Source: a virus. From it: 64,000 nt of DNA. The position numbers and the translations under genes were made by a program. How positions within the stretch are numbered: position 1 is the first letter of the stretch; the number at the start of each line of letters is the position of its first letter. The stretch is from positions 29,601 through 93,600 of IMG/VR virus record IMGVR_UViG_3300005253_000050; one strand, 5' to 3'. Shown here piece by piece: positions 8,151-15,232 of the stretch. The notes below the pieces were generated by a model. The model saw only the letters and a program-made list of their open reading frames with translations, was not told the origin of the DNA and did no database searches.

Positions 8151-8501
8151 TGGGGGTAGGCTGCAAGAACTCGGTGACGGTGGCATCGGTGGTCGCAGAA
8201 ACCGCCCTCGTCGCTTACAGTGCGAATGACGGCGATCTAGCCAAAGGAGAAGGCAATGGGCACGACACGAGACGAGATCGAGCGACCGAGGGGCCAAAGA
8301 TGAGTCGCTCGGAAGCCTCGCGGGCGCGCGCGCGGTTTGTTAATATCAAGATCTTCCTTCTCTCTTGCTCCCCTCTTACTCTTCTCAAGAGGCTTGTGAG
8401 GGATAAGAAAGATCTTACGTGCATGCGCGCAGGCCCGCATACGAGGGGCCACCTCTTTTTTCTCCTCCGCCTTCCCCTCTTGTCCGCCTCCGAGGTGATC
8501 C
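8151..8501 (+). other. Gene-poor leader region with inverted repeats and pyrimidine tracts
   Basis: This 351-base stretch has no convincing gene. A frame open from 8150 to 8515 gives a basic, low-quality protein. A 15-codon ORF (8256-8303) has a good AAGGAG site and overlaps an ATG at 8300. A 12-base arm at 8348-8359 (AAGATCTTCCTT) is repeated in inverted form at 8405-8416 with one mismatch. Inside the loop is a small hairpin, CTCTT-CTC-AAGAG (8379-8391). C/T-rich runs surround these. It may be a leader or regulatory RNA for the gene at 8502, which has a strong GAGGTGAT ribosome binding site. Confidence 0.4.
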
Positions 8502-9341
8502 ATGCCGGCTCCTAGACTCGACCAGGCAACCATCGAGAGAATGCTGCTCGCCTACATCAAGGACCCCAACACGACCTATGTCGCCAAGGCCTGCAACGTC
8601 TCCTGGGAGACCGCGAAGAAGTACATCCAGCACGGTGCCCCCACGCTCGGCATCGGACCCTTCGCCACCGAGGCCCGTCGCATCCTGCGCAACGGCGACA
8701 AGATCGTGCGGCTCACCGAGGTCACCAAGGAGATCCGCTACAAGGTTGAGGAGCGGGACCTCGCCGGGCTCCAGGATATGCTCTTCGAGTTCGAGGCCAC
8801 CATCCACGAGTGCATCGGCCTGGTCAAAGCCCGAGCCACCCGAGAGAAGGAATACTTCGCCAAGTGCGACGATATGCGCGCCAACGAGACGCCCGAGGAC
8901 ATGATCGCCAAGGTGAAAGTGCCTAGGGCGATGAACATGAATGATCTTCGTGGCTTGGCCCAGGCCCTCCACGAGCTCGACGGGATGAAAAGGCAGTTCT
9001 GGGACCGCCTGGAAATCGTCCGGCGCACTACGGTGGAGTCCACGGTGTCGGCCGGCGACGGCCCGGTCGCCGAGGGCATTGCTGTCGCCTCCCCTCCACC
9101 GCTGGACCTCTCCGCCTGGCAACCATATGAAATCGCTGCTTATGTTGACTCCATCGATGAGGGACTTGACCCCGTCTATCCAGCGTGGATGACCGTCGTC
9201 GGCCCCGGAGTCCAGCTGGAACGCGTGCACAACGGCGCAAACGTTATTCCGGACAAGAAGGGTCTGGATAATAGTGGACAAGATCGCTCCGTAATGTTCC
9301 CTCCGGCCGCCGATGATCCAAAATCTGACGAGGGTGATTGA
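8502..9341 (+). CDS. HTH protein, possibly a small terminase-like DNA-binding protein
   Basis: The product has 279 residues, with a strong ribosome binding site (GAGGTGATCC) before the ATG. Residues about 22-42 (NTTYVAKACNVSWETAKKYI) read as a helix-turn-helix. Residues 75-180 are long charged helices that could oligomerise. The C-terminal 100 residues are proline/glycine-rich with a conserved-looking AWQPYEIAAYVDSID stretch. HTH plus helical oligomerisation is the layout of small terminase subunits, but the large subunit is 12 kb away, so a regulator is equally possible. Confidence 0.6.
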   Translation: MPAPRLDQATIERMLLAYIKDPNTTYVAKACNVSWETAKKYIQHGAPTLGIGPFATEARRILRNGDKIVRLTEVTKEIRYKVEERDLAGLQDMLFEFEATIHECIGLVKARATREKEYFAKCDDMRANETPEDMIAKVKVPRAMNMNDLRGLAQALHELDGMKRQFWDRLEIVRRTTVESTVSAGDGPVAEGIAVASPPPLDLSAWQPYEIAAYVDSIDEGLDPVYPAWMTVVGPGVQLERVHNGANVIPDKKGLDNSGQDRSVMFPPAADDPKSDEGD

Positions 9342-9371
9342 TAGAGGTTGATGACATCGTTCATTTATTCC

Positions 9372-9397
9372 TGTTACCAGGGTGTGGGCTGGTAACA
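9372..9397. repeat. Perfect 9-base inverted repeat upstream of the recombinase
   Basis: TGTTACCAG and CTGGTAACA are perfect inverted arms separated by eight bases. The site lies in the 145-base gap between the HTH gene and the 54-residue ORF that precedes the serine recombinase. No T run follows on the plus strand, so it is not a good terminator there. A protein-binding operator or a recombination site are both possible. Confidence 0.5.
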
Positions 9398-9486
9398 AAA
9401 GACCTCGGCCGGACTCCTGGCGGCACTTTTTCCTTGCATCGCGCTGGCTTCTGTGGCAAAGATAACAGACACACGAGGACGCCGCC

Positions 9487-9651
9487 ATGGGAGCCAAGAG
9501 AATGATGGGTGATTACACGGACTTGTACGCTGCTGGTGTTGCTGGTGGACCCGGGGGAGGGGGGTTAACGTTTCCGACCTTCTTCGTCTGGAAAGCATGC
9601 CTAGCAGGGTGCGGTATAGGTACACAATATATAAAAAGGTCGAGGCCTTGA
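9487..9651 (+). CDS. 54-residue glycine-rich peptide coupled to the recombinase
   Basis: This ORF is below the usual length cut-off. It has a GAGG ribosome binding site eight bases before its ATG. Its TGA overlaps the TTG that opens the recombinase by four bases (TTGA at 9648-9651), the same kind of coupling used elsewhere in the window. The peptide has a Gly-rich stretch (AGVAGGPGGGGL) followed by a hydrophobic segment (TFPTFFVWKACLAGCGIG) that could sit in a membrane. The function is unknown. It may simply be a leader peptide that controls recombinase translation. Confidence 0.5.
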   Translation: MGAKRMMGDYTDLYAAGVAGGPGGGGLTFPTFFVWKACLAGCGIGTQYIKRSRP

Positions 9652-10433
9652 AGGTTGTCGGATACATTAGGGTCTCGACAGAAGACCAAGCCAGAGAGGG
9701 AGTCTCACTCGAAAACCAGATTTCGAGGCTCCGCTCATACTGCAGCCTCCACGGCCATGAGCTCGTCGCCGTCTATGAGGACCGCGGCGCCTCTGGCAAG
9801 GATCTCTCCCGCTTGGGAGCCCAGGCCGCCTTTGCCGCTCTCGAGCGCGGCGACGCCGAGGGGCTGTTGGTCACTCACCTCGACCGCCTCTCCCGCAGCC
9901 TCCGCGACTTCCTTTATTTGGTCGACACCCATTTCGGCCCCGGGTGCAGGTTCTCGCTGCTCTGCATCGACAACCAGCTGGACACGAGCACGCCCACCGG
10001 CCGGATGATCGCCTCGGTGCTGGCGACCGTGGCCCAGTGGCAGCGCGAGGAGGACGTGGAGCGCGTCAGGCGGGCTATGGCTCACAAGAAGGCCAAGGGC
10101 GAGCGCGTGGGTTCCGTGCCCTGGGGGTACCGTCTCGCCGGCGACGGCCGCACCCTCACCCCGCACTCGGAGGAGCTGCGGGTCATGATGACGGCCCTCG
10201 ACATGCGTCGTCGTGGGATGACCCTCCGAGCCATCGCCGACAAGCTCAAGGAGCTCGGCCACCGCAACCGGCGCCGCTCGACCACGTGGAACGCGAAGAC
10301 CATCTCTCGCATCATCAAGGCCGCCGAGGCATACGAGGCATCCCCCGAGAGGCAGTGGGTGGACGAGGACGCCGCGCTGGCCGCGGAGGCCGCCGCCGGC
10401 CTCCGCCCCGACGACAAGGAGCAAAAACCGTGA
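9648..10433 (+). CDS. Serine recombinase (resolvase/invertase family)
   Basis: This 261-residue site-specific recombinase cuts and rejoins DNA through a serine-DNA intermediate. The catalytic domain begins at once (VVGYIRVSTEDQ, Ser10 nucleophile) and contains the expected arginine-rich parts (HLDRLSRSLRD; TGRMIASVLA). After it comes a short 'recombinase'-type segment (GERVGSVPWGYRL) and a C-terminal HTH-like helix region (RRRGMTLRAIADKLKE). At about 260 residues it is shorter than large serine integrases (over 400) and longer than simple resolvases. I chose the TTG start at 9648 because of the TTGA overlap and an upstream AGG-rich site. An ATG at 9597 would add 17 residues. It could act in integration, multimer resolution or inversion; no att site is proven. 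Confidence 0.9.
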   Translation: MKVVGYIRVSTEDQAREGVSLENQISRLRSYCSLHGHELVAVYEDRGASGKDLSRLGAQAAFAALERGDAEGLLVTHLDRLSRSLRDFLYLVDTHFGPGCRFSLLCIDNQLDTSTPTGRMIASVLATVAQWQREEDVERVRRAMAHKKAKGERVGSVPWGYRLAGDGRTLTPHSEELRVMMTALDMRRRGMTLRAIADKLKELGHRNRRRSTTWNAKTISRIIKAAEAYEASPERQWVDEDAALAAEAAAGLRPDDKEQKP

Positions 10434-10693
10434 CAGATACCTGCAAGCAACTGAATCACAAGGGCACACGCTGCGTGCTTAGGCATCCCCACGGAGGCCC
10501 GTGCGACTTTCGCCTCGGCGGCTCCCAGGGGCACGCATGGAAAACGGTGCAGCGGTGCGGGTGCTATTACGACGCCGAGAAGTTTCTCCAGGCAGACATG
10601 TTTGCCGGGCTCCCAACAAAAATCCGGGCCATGGCAGACGGCACCTTCAAGGCCCAGGTGGGCAAGCCGCTCGCCACCACGAAGGAGGACTGA
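10430..10693 (+). CDS. Small Cys/His-rich phage protein
   Basis: A GTG start at 10430 overlaps the recombinase stop by four bases (GTGA), with AAGGAG upstream; this gives 87 residues. The N-terminus has CKQLNHKGTRC and HPHGGPCDFRLGG, a Cys/His pattern common in small phage zinc-binding proteins. The rest is basic. Longer in-frame ORFs would lie inside the recombinase in another frame and are shadows. The function is unknown. Confidence 0.65.
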   Translation: MTDTCKQLNHKGTRCVLRHPHGGPCDFRLGGSQGHAWKTVQRCGCYYDAEKFLQADMFAGLPTKIRAMADGTFKAQVGKPLATTKED

Positions 10694-10694
10694 G

Positions 10695-10859
10695 ATGGAC
10701 GTTGTCGTGACCGTACCCAAGTCCTTCGGCTTGGCCCACTGGGTGGCCGAGGGCGACGCTGCTGGGGAGCCCGAGAGCGGCGAGCAATTCCCCGGGCACG
10801 ACAAAGAGGCCACAGATCGATCTCAGGTGAGCCCCGGCCGCTGGGGAGAACACCGATGA
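10695..10859 (+). CDS. 54-residue hypothetical protein
   Basis: A very strong site (AAGGAGG ending six bases before the ATG) supports the start at 10695, one base after the previous stop. The product is short and acidic (GDAAGEPESGEQFPGHDKE). It overlaps the next ATG by four bases. There is no motif or membrane segment. It is supported by the ribosome binding site and coupling only. Confidence 0.55.
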   Translation: MDVVVTVPKSFGLAHWVAEGDAAGEPESGEQFPGHDKEATDRSQVSPGRWGEHR

Positions 10860-11182
10860 TGACGTTCGCCGAAATTGACTGGCGCCGGCAGCATCACCAC
10901 GCGACGAGAATCCGAAACCTGAGCGATATCGAGGGCAACGTGGACCTCCAGGCCGACTTCGATTATCCCGGGCCGTACCCAGCCCCTCCCGAGCCACGGA
11001 CTGCGCTCGAGTCCATGGCGCAGGCGTGGATGGTGTTGCGCGCGATCAAGCTCGACATCGAGCCGTGCCCGGCCTGCGGTTCGGCCCGCCACCAGCTCGG
11101 CTACTTCGAGGACGGCCGCTGCACCGCCTGGTGCGACAAATGCGAGGCGTGGACGGCTGCGCCTGCGAAGGAGACCCAATGA
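10856..11182 (+). CDS. Small zinc-ribbon phage protein
   Basis: The product has 108 residues, starting at an ATGA overlap. The N-terminal part is helical and charged. The C-terminal 40 residues hold a four-Cys ribbon (CPACGSARH, spacer, CDKCEAW). The layout of helix followed by ribbon matches several neighbours. It ends at another ATGA overlap, so it is in the same translational chain. The function is unknown. Confidence 0.7.
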   Translation: MMTFAEIDWRRQHHHATRIRNLSDIEGNVDLQADFDYPGPYPAPPEPRTALESMAQAWMVLRAIKLDIEPCPACGSARHQLGYFEDGRCTAWCDKCEAWTAAPAKETQ

Positions 11183-11655
11183 AGACCGAACCCAAGCTAT
11201 GCCCTGAGTGCGGGAAGCCCCTGCTGCCCTGCCGAGAGCTGCATCTATTGGACTTCAGGGACTATCAGCTGGTGATGTATCCTGACGGCCTATGCAGGGT
11301 TGCCGCGAGATCCCGGCCGACACCCGCCTGGGGCTGCCGGGATGGATGCTTTACGGAGGCGGTGGACTCGAGCGGGGAAGCAGAGTGGTTCCGGGCCCGC
11401 GTGCGGGCAGTTGCGACCACCGGCAAGGTGCCGTACCCAGAGACCCCTGAAGAAGGGGAGATGAAGACGCGCGAAGAAATAGAGGCTGAACTGGCTGAGA
11501 TCGAGTCGGACGAGCGGCTCGGATACGATCTGGCCACGATCGAGGTCAATGCCCTACTGGCGCTGAAGCAGCTCGTTGCCAAGACCAAGGCCGGGGTGTT
11601 GCGCTGGGTGCTGGGGCTACCGTACCTCCAATACCACGGCCAGGACGAGGAGTAG
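11179..11655 (+). CDS. Zinc-ribbon phage protein with acidic helical tail
   Basis: The product has 158 residues from the ATG at 11179 (ATGA overlap). It opens with CPECGKPLLPC and has CRDGC near residue 55, which may complete a zinc site. From about residue 90 there is an acidic helix (KTREEIEAELAEIESDE) that may be a coiled coil, then a hydrophobic C-terminus. The function is unknown. Confidence 0.68.
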   Translation: MKTEPKLCPECGKPLLPCRELHLLDFRDYQLVMYPDGLCRVAARSRPTPAWGCRDGCFTEAVDSSGEAEWFRARVRAVATTGKVPYPETPEEGEMKTREEIEAELAEIESDERLGYDLATIEVNALLALKQLVAKTKAGVLRWVLGLPYLQYHGQDEE

Positions 11656-11659
11656 AGCG

Positions 11660-11767
11660 ATGCCCCAATATATTCTGCACAAAGACGGCGCCTACAACAT
11701 CTACTCGACGATCGTTGATGCGCCTCTCTTCAAGGAGGCCGCACCCCACTACGAGGAGCCGAAATAA
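11660..11767 (+). CDS. 35-residue peptide
   Basis: The ATG at 11660 has a GAGG-AGTAGAG site just before it and follows the previous stop by four bases. The ORF is tyrosine-rich (QYILHKDGAYNIYSTIVD). It ends at a one-base stop/start overlap (TAATG) with the next gene. It is kept because of spacing and coupling; there is no homology signal. Confidence 0.45.
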   Translation: MPQYILHKDGAYNIYSTIVDAPLFKEAAPHYEEPK

Positions 11768-12006
11768 TGCCCTACGATGAAGATTTAGAGTGTTGCGTCC
11801 CGGCATATTTGCTGTCGTTTCGGTGTGCCTGCGGTAAGCGCTGGGCGATGGAGGTGGAAATCCCTGTCGAAGACTGGCCGCCGGCGAAAAGCGATCCCAC
11901 CCGCCACGGGGCTCGTTGTGCATGCGGTCGGTGGATGGAGTGGAAGGGCGGAAAATTCACCGTGAGTGATGAGCCGACCGATGCATGGGGCAGACCCAAT
12001 GCCTGA
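11767..12006 (+). CDS. Small zinc-binding phage protein
   Basis: The product has 79 residues, with start ATG sharing one base with the previous stop. It carries FRCACGKRW near residue 18 and ARCACGRWMEW near residue 49, a symmetric pair of C-x-C-G knuckles that together could bind one zinc ion. The end overlaps the SspB-like gene by eight bases. The function is unknown. Confidence 0.65.
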   Translation: MPYDEDLECCVPAYLLSFRCACGKRWAMEVEIPVEDWPPAKSDPTRHGARCACGRWMEWKGGKFTVSDEPTDAWGRPNA

Positions 12007-12337
12007 TCCCGACGCGGTGAAACTCCAAACGGCCCTGCAGCTTTTGGCGACTCTTCGGCAGGTGCGGTTTTTCGTTACGCCCGATGCGGAGGGAGTTACG
12101 ATTCCATCCCACCTGAAAGAGGAGGAGCTGGTGATGCTGGACTTCGGTCGTCGGGCTCCGATTCCGATTGAGGATTTGAAGTGCGACCGAGATGGCATCA
12201 GCGGGACGCTGAAATTCGGGCCGGAGTACTTCTGGTGCTCGGTGCCATGGCTGGCTGTGGTTGGCATCCAGAAGTTCGGACCTACGCCTGCGCAGCGGGC
12301 TTGGGTGCCGATGGTGCTGACCGAGGGGAAGAACTGA
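11999..12337 (+). CDS. SspB-like ClpXP adaptor domain protein
   Basis: This 112-residue protein resembles the substrate-binding domain of SspB, the stringent starvation protein that delivers ssrA-tagged proteins to the ClpXP protease. The matching pattern runs through residues 24-90: VTPDAEGVTIPSHL, a strand with L.F, PIPIEDLKCDRDGIS, TLKFG, and SVPWLAVVGI. In SspB the same order is V.VP, L..., hydrophobic strands, DG.S/T, L.FGG, and PW.AV. The flexible C-terminal ClpX-binding tail of SspB is not obvious here (the end is short and basic). A phage copy could redirect host proteolysis. The call is by eye. Confidence 0.6.
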   Translation: MPDPDAVKLQTALQLLATLRQVRFFVTPDAEGVTIPSHLKEEELVMLDFGRRAPIPIEDLKCDRDGISGTLKFGPEYFWCSVPWLAVVGIQKFGPTPAQRAWVPMVLTEGKN

Positions 12338-12528
12338 TGCGGGTCTGTGATGTTGAAATGATCAAGGGCGTGCGGCGCGTGCGGGAAACTGGGCATCCGT
12401 ACGTCATCGACGTCTACGTGTCGCCCTGGTGGATGTGGTCGAAGAAGCGCCGAACTCGCCTCGAAGAACACCTCGATTTTACGAAGCCGGCACACGTGCA
12501 CCTCAGGCTCAAGACGTGGTGGTGGTAG
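12337..12528 (+). CDS. Short basic hypothetical protein
   Basis: The product has 63 residues, the start overlapping the previous TGA by one base (TGATG). It is rich in Trp and basic residues (SPWWMWSKKRRTRLEEHL) and ends in three Trp. No family is recognised. The in-frame ORF is far longer upstream but would lie inside the SspB-like gene. Confidence 0.55.
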   Translation: MRVCDVEMIKGVRRVRETGHPYVIDVYVSPWWMWSKKRRTRLEEHLDFTKPAHVHLRLKTWWW

Positions 12529-12530
12529 CG

Positions 12531-12824
12531 ATGAGCAGCCCCCCAGTGACACGAATGTTCCGGAGATCCGCGCTGGACGACATGATGATGGCCGCGGAGA
12601 AGATGGCCATGGCCGCCACGAAGTGGGGCGCCATCGACGAATTTTCTCTGGTGGGAAAATGTGTCGATCTCGCCGAGGTTATCCGAAAGGCCACCGCGGC
12701 CCCCGCCGCAATATTCCACGACATCCCGATTCTGAAAAGCGAGGACGTTCCGGAGTGCCCAGGCTGCGGGAAGCAGGTGCGGCGGACGTTCGACACGGCG
12801 AAAGTCGGGGAGGACCTAGACTAA
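12531..12824 (+). CDS. Hypothetical phage protein with C-terminal Cys pair
   Basis: The product has 97 residues, ATG two bases after the previous stop. It has a Met-rich amphipathic helix near residues 15-30 (ALDDMMMAAEKMAMAATK) and a CPGCGKQVRR pair near residue 76. It is the last gene before the promoter at 12860, so it probably ends the upstream transcription unit. No terminator hairpin is visible. Confidence 0.6.
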   Translation: MSSPPVTRMFRRSALDDMMMAAEKMAMAATKWGAIDEFSLVGKCVDLAEVIRKATAAPAAIFHDIPILKSEDVPECPGCGKQVRRTFDTAKVGEDLD

Positions 12825-12859
12825 GAACGTCGTGATCCTGTTGGGTTGTGGATAAGGTG

Positions 12860-12887
12860 TTGCATAGTATGTACAATGCTGTATAAA
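12860..12887 (+). promoter_or_regulatory. Promoter, cassette copy 1 (TTGCAT-N16-TATAAA)
   Basis: The -35 TTGCAT (12860-12865) and -10 TATAAA (12882-12887) are 16 bases apart. The predicted start of transcription falls at or near the A of ATGGACGC at 12894. The spacer holds an imperfect palindrome (12862-12879, GCAT.GTA..TAC.ATGC), a likely operator. The same TTGCAT box and the ATGGACGCAAC leader recur on the minus strand at 25.35 and 26.72 kb. Confidence 0.7.
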
Positions 12888-12932
12888 ACAAACATGGACG
12901 CAACGACAAACACAAACACGACGGAGCACGGC

Positions 12933-13118
12933 ATGAATACCATCAAAGCACGCGGATACATCCTCACCAGCGAAGACATTTTTGCCCGTCTGTACGAGCC
13001 CTACACCGACCATGTCCAAGCGTACTACAATTACATCAACGCATGTCCCGAGTGTGGCCAGCCTGCCAGTAATCACTCTGGCGACAAAAGCCATTGCGCC
13101 TGCGGGATGTCCTGGTAG
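12933..13118 (+). CDS. Small zinc-ribbon protein, first gene after promoter cassette 1
   Basis: I chose the ATG at 12933, six bases after GGAG; this gives 61 residues. An in-frame ATG at 12894, at the predicted transcription start, would add a leader reading MDATTN..., which is shared with two minus-strand genes, so a leaderless start is possible. The C-terminus carries CPECGQPASNH and CACGMSW, a small zinc ribbon. The function is unknown. Confidence 0.62.
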   Translation: MNTIKARGYILTSEDIFARLYEPYTDHVQAYYNYINACPECGQPASNHSGDKSHCACGMSW

Positions 13119-13121
13119 ACC

Positions 13122-13481
13122 ATGCGGGCCGCCCTGAGATTGGAAGACATTAATACCAAAGATGCCAAGATGGTCAATGCTATGTGTCGCCAGATGGGAG
13201 AGCGGCCCGCGTGTCCGTCCCGTGCATGGGTGGCGCGGGTACGCATTAACGCCAACGGCTACGTTGATCGTGACTTCCTGCGCGCCGATGCAGTGGACTA
13301 CTCCGATGCCAATGGCGCTGGGTCTCGCGGTATCTTCAAGTGCTACTGGTTAGATGAGCGAGCCTACTACGAGGTGTCAGCGCCGCAGTCGTGGCGAGGT
13401 ACTGATCGGTACTTTTGCGAGACCATCAACGGCGAAATCATTCGCATGACCAAGGAAGAGGTGCAGGATGCCCAGTTATAA
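13122..13481 (+). CDS. Hypothetical protein, paralogue of 13696-14034
   Basis: The product has 119 residues. From about residue 32 it reads SRAWVARV...AVDYS...YWLDERAYYEVSAP..W.GTDRYFC..INGEIIRM, which aligns along its length with the protein at 13696. The pair clearly arose by duplication. The pattern suggests a compact beta-rich domain. No function is known. It shares the transcription unit from promoter 12860 with the IbrA/IbrB-like genes. Confidence 0.68.
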   Translation: MRAALRLEDINTKDAKMVNAMCRQMGERPACPSRAWVARVRINANGYVDRDFLRADAVDYSDANGAGSRGIFKCYWLDERAYYEVSAPQSWRGTDRYFCETINGEIIRMTKEEVQDAQL

Positions 13482-13695
13482 CGAAATGAATGTAGCTGAA
13501 TTGTTCCCCAAAACCGTCTATCGCGCGATTGCCTCCTGTTCTTGTCTAGGAGAAAGAATCACACATGCAGACGCGAAGAGAGCGGCGAACAATGCAATTA
13601 TGGATGGCGGCCTTGAGTTCCCTCCAAGGGACCTGCTGCTGGCAATCACCAACCATGTACTCCAAGAGGTCTACATTGGCGCAATGGTTTCTTAG
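13468..13695 (+). CDS. Hypothetical phage protein between the two paralogues
   Basis: The product has 75 residues, ATG at 13468 with GAAGAGG upstream, overlapping the end of the previous gene by 14 bases. It looks all-helical with two Cys (ASCSCLG) and ends exactly at the base before the next ATG. No family is recognised. Confidence 0.62.
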   Translation: MPSYNEMNVAELFPKTVYRAIASCSCLGERITHADAKRAANNAIMDGGLEFPPRDLLLAITNHVLQEVYIGAMVS

Positions 13696-14034
13696 ATGAG
13701 GTATGCCCTGAAGTTGACAGACTTCGCAGGCTATCCACCCGCCACCAATACCGGGTATGCCATACGAAGGACATTGCGAAGGCTAACCGGATCTCCTCTA
13801 TTGCACAGCCGGTCCAGGGCTTGGGTGGCCGACGTCACTGGTGGCACATGGGCATTTGTTAGGCCGGCAGTTGATTATTCGACGATCAACGTTGATGCCG
13901 GGCAAAACGCAGACAAAAACTACTGGCTAATTGATGGCCATGAATACGAGGTGTCAGAACCTACATCATGGAGTGGCGTCGATCGTTATCGGTGCAGGAT
14001 AGAAGACGGAAGGATGGTGAAGATAGATGCCTAA
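13696..14034 (+). CDS. Hypothetical protein, paralogue of 13122-13481
   Basis: The product has 112 residues. The first 45 are basic (TGYAIRRTLRRLTG), then SRAWVADV...AVDYS...NYWLIDGHEYEVSEP..WSGVDRYRC.IEDGRMVKI matches the protein at 13122 in order and spacing. The ATG follows the previous TAG with no gap. Its end overlaps the IbrA-like gene by eight bases, which links the pair to that operon. The function is unknown. Confidence 0.68.
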   Translation: MRYALKLTDFAGYPPATNTGYAIRRTLRRLTGSPLLHSRSRAWVADVTGGTWAFVRPAVDYSTINVDAGQNADKNYWLIDGHEYEVSEPTSWSGVDRYRCRIEDGRMVKIDA

Positions 14035-15232
14035 GTTAGGATTGGGAATAGACGTCCTAACGGCAGCTCGCGAGCGCACCGCCTGGACGTTCGATACCTT
14101 CCAACGAGTATGCGTGAGCTTCAGCGGCGGCAAGGACTCCTCTGTCATGCTGCACCTTGCGATGGATGAGGCGATCAGGCGAGGGCGTCGGGTGGGCGTG
14201 CTGTTCATCGACCTGGAAGGACAGTACCAACTCACCATCGAGCACATCCAGGAGTGCATGGGCCTTTACGCAGACCACATTGACCCCTACTGGATAGCGC
14301 TCCCGTTGTCCCTCAGAAACGCGGTAAGTGTCTATGAGCCCAAGTGGCAATGCTGGGATCCGGATCGCCGTATCGACTGGATTAGGGAGCCTCCCGCCAA
14401 TGCCGTGACGGATGCTGATAGGTGGCCCTGGTTTGAGCGTGAAATGGAGTTCGAGGAGTTCGTCCCGCTGTTCAACAAGGAGTACTCCCAGGACCAGCTT
14501 ACGGCGTGCCTGGTGGGCATCAGGACGGACGAAAGCCTGAACCGATACAGGACCATCGCCAGCACCAAAAAGCAGAAGTTCGAGGGGCGACAGTGGACCA
14601 CCTACACAGGGGGCACCACCTACAACGTCTACCCGATTTACGACTGGCGAACAGAAGACATCTGGACGTACAACAGCAAGTTCGGCAAGTGCTACAATCG
14701 GCTGTACGACCGGATGCATCAGGCGGGGCTTGGTATTCACCAACAACGTATCTGCCAACCGTACGGGGATGACCAGCGCAAGGGGCTCTGGTTGTTCCAT
14801 ATCATCGAGCCCAAGACGTGGTCGCGTATTGTAGCCAGGGTCAACGGCGCCAACGGCGGTGCCTTATACTCCAAGGACAGCGGCAACATCCAGGGCATGC
14901 GAAAAATTACCTTGCCGCCCGGGCACACGTGGGAATCGTTCGCGAAGATGCTTCTGGCGTCCATGCCCGACAAGACCCGCGACCACTTTGAGGACAAGAT
15001 TGCCGTGTTTCTCCGGTGGTGGCAGTCCCGTGGATACGAGGCAATCCCAGACGAAGCGGACCGTAAACTGGAGTCAAAAAAAGAGGTGCCATCGTGGCGA
15101 AGGATTTGCAAGGCTCTTTTGAGAAACGACTACTGGTGCAAGGGGCTGAGCTTTGGGCAGACGAAGGCCCCGGCATACGAGAACTACAAGCGCATCATGA
15201 AAAAGAGGCGGGCAGCATGGGGGCTGATATGA
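14027..15232 (+). CDS. IbrA-like PAPS-reductase-family protein (DUF3440 type)
   Basis: This 401-residue protein belongs to the adenine-nucleotide alpha-hydrolase/PAPS reductase superfamily. The pyrophosphate-binding loop SFSGGKDSS lies at residues 31-39, followed by the expected strand and acidic end (VGVLFIDLEGQY). Later stretches (LTACLVGIRTDESLNR, YPIYDWRTEDIWTY, QRICQPYGDDQRKGL) match the DUF3440 family that includes IbrA. IbrA works with IbrB to alter gene expression in some E. coli strains; the chemistry is not settled. The superfamily also includes DndC of DNA phosphorothioation. The partner IbrB-like gene follows directly, overlapping by 16 bases. Confidence 0.85.
   Translation: MPKLGLGIDVLTAARERTAWTFDTFQRVCVSFSGGKDSSVMLHLAMDEAIRRGRRVGVLFIDLEGQYQLTIEHIQECMGLYADHIDPYWIALPLSLRNAVSVYEPKWQCWDPDRRIDWIREPPANAVTDADRWPWFEREMEFEEFVPLFNKEYSQDQLTACLVGIRTDESLNRYRTIASTKKQKFEGRQWTTYTGGTTYNVYPIYDWRTEDIWTYNSKFGKCYNRLYDRMHQAGLGIHQQRICQPYGDDQRKGLWLFHIIEPKTWSRIVARVNGANGGALYSKDSGNIQGMRKITLPPGHTWESFAKMLLASMPDKTRDHFEDKIAVFLRWWQSRGYEAIPDEADRKLESKKEVPSWRRICKALLRNDYWCKGLSFGQTKAPAYENYKRIMKKRRAAWGLI

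Noticed and set aside
8150-8515. Plus-strand ORF of about 120 residues through the leader region
   Set aside because: No RBS, unlikely composition (runs of R, S, L from C/T tracts), and it overlaps the strong start at 8502; kept as a leader region with a possible 15-codon ORF.
8415-9497. 360-residue minus-strand ORF over the HTH gene
   Set aside because: It runs across the leader, the HTH gene and the next gap without an RBS; the plus-strand gene has a strong RBS and HTH motif.
9628-9640. AT-rich TATATAA box just before the recombinase as a promoter
   Set aside because: No -35 element lies at the right distance and the box is inside the 54-residue ORF; coupling explains expression better.
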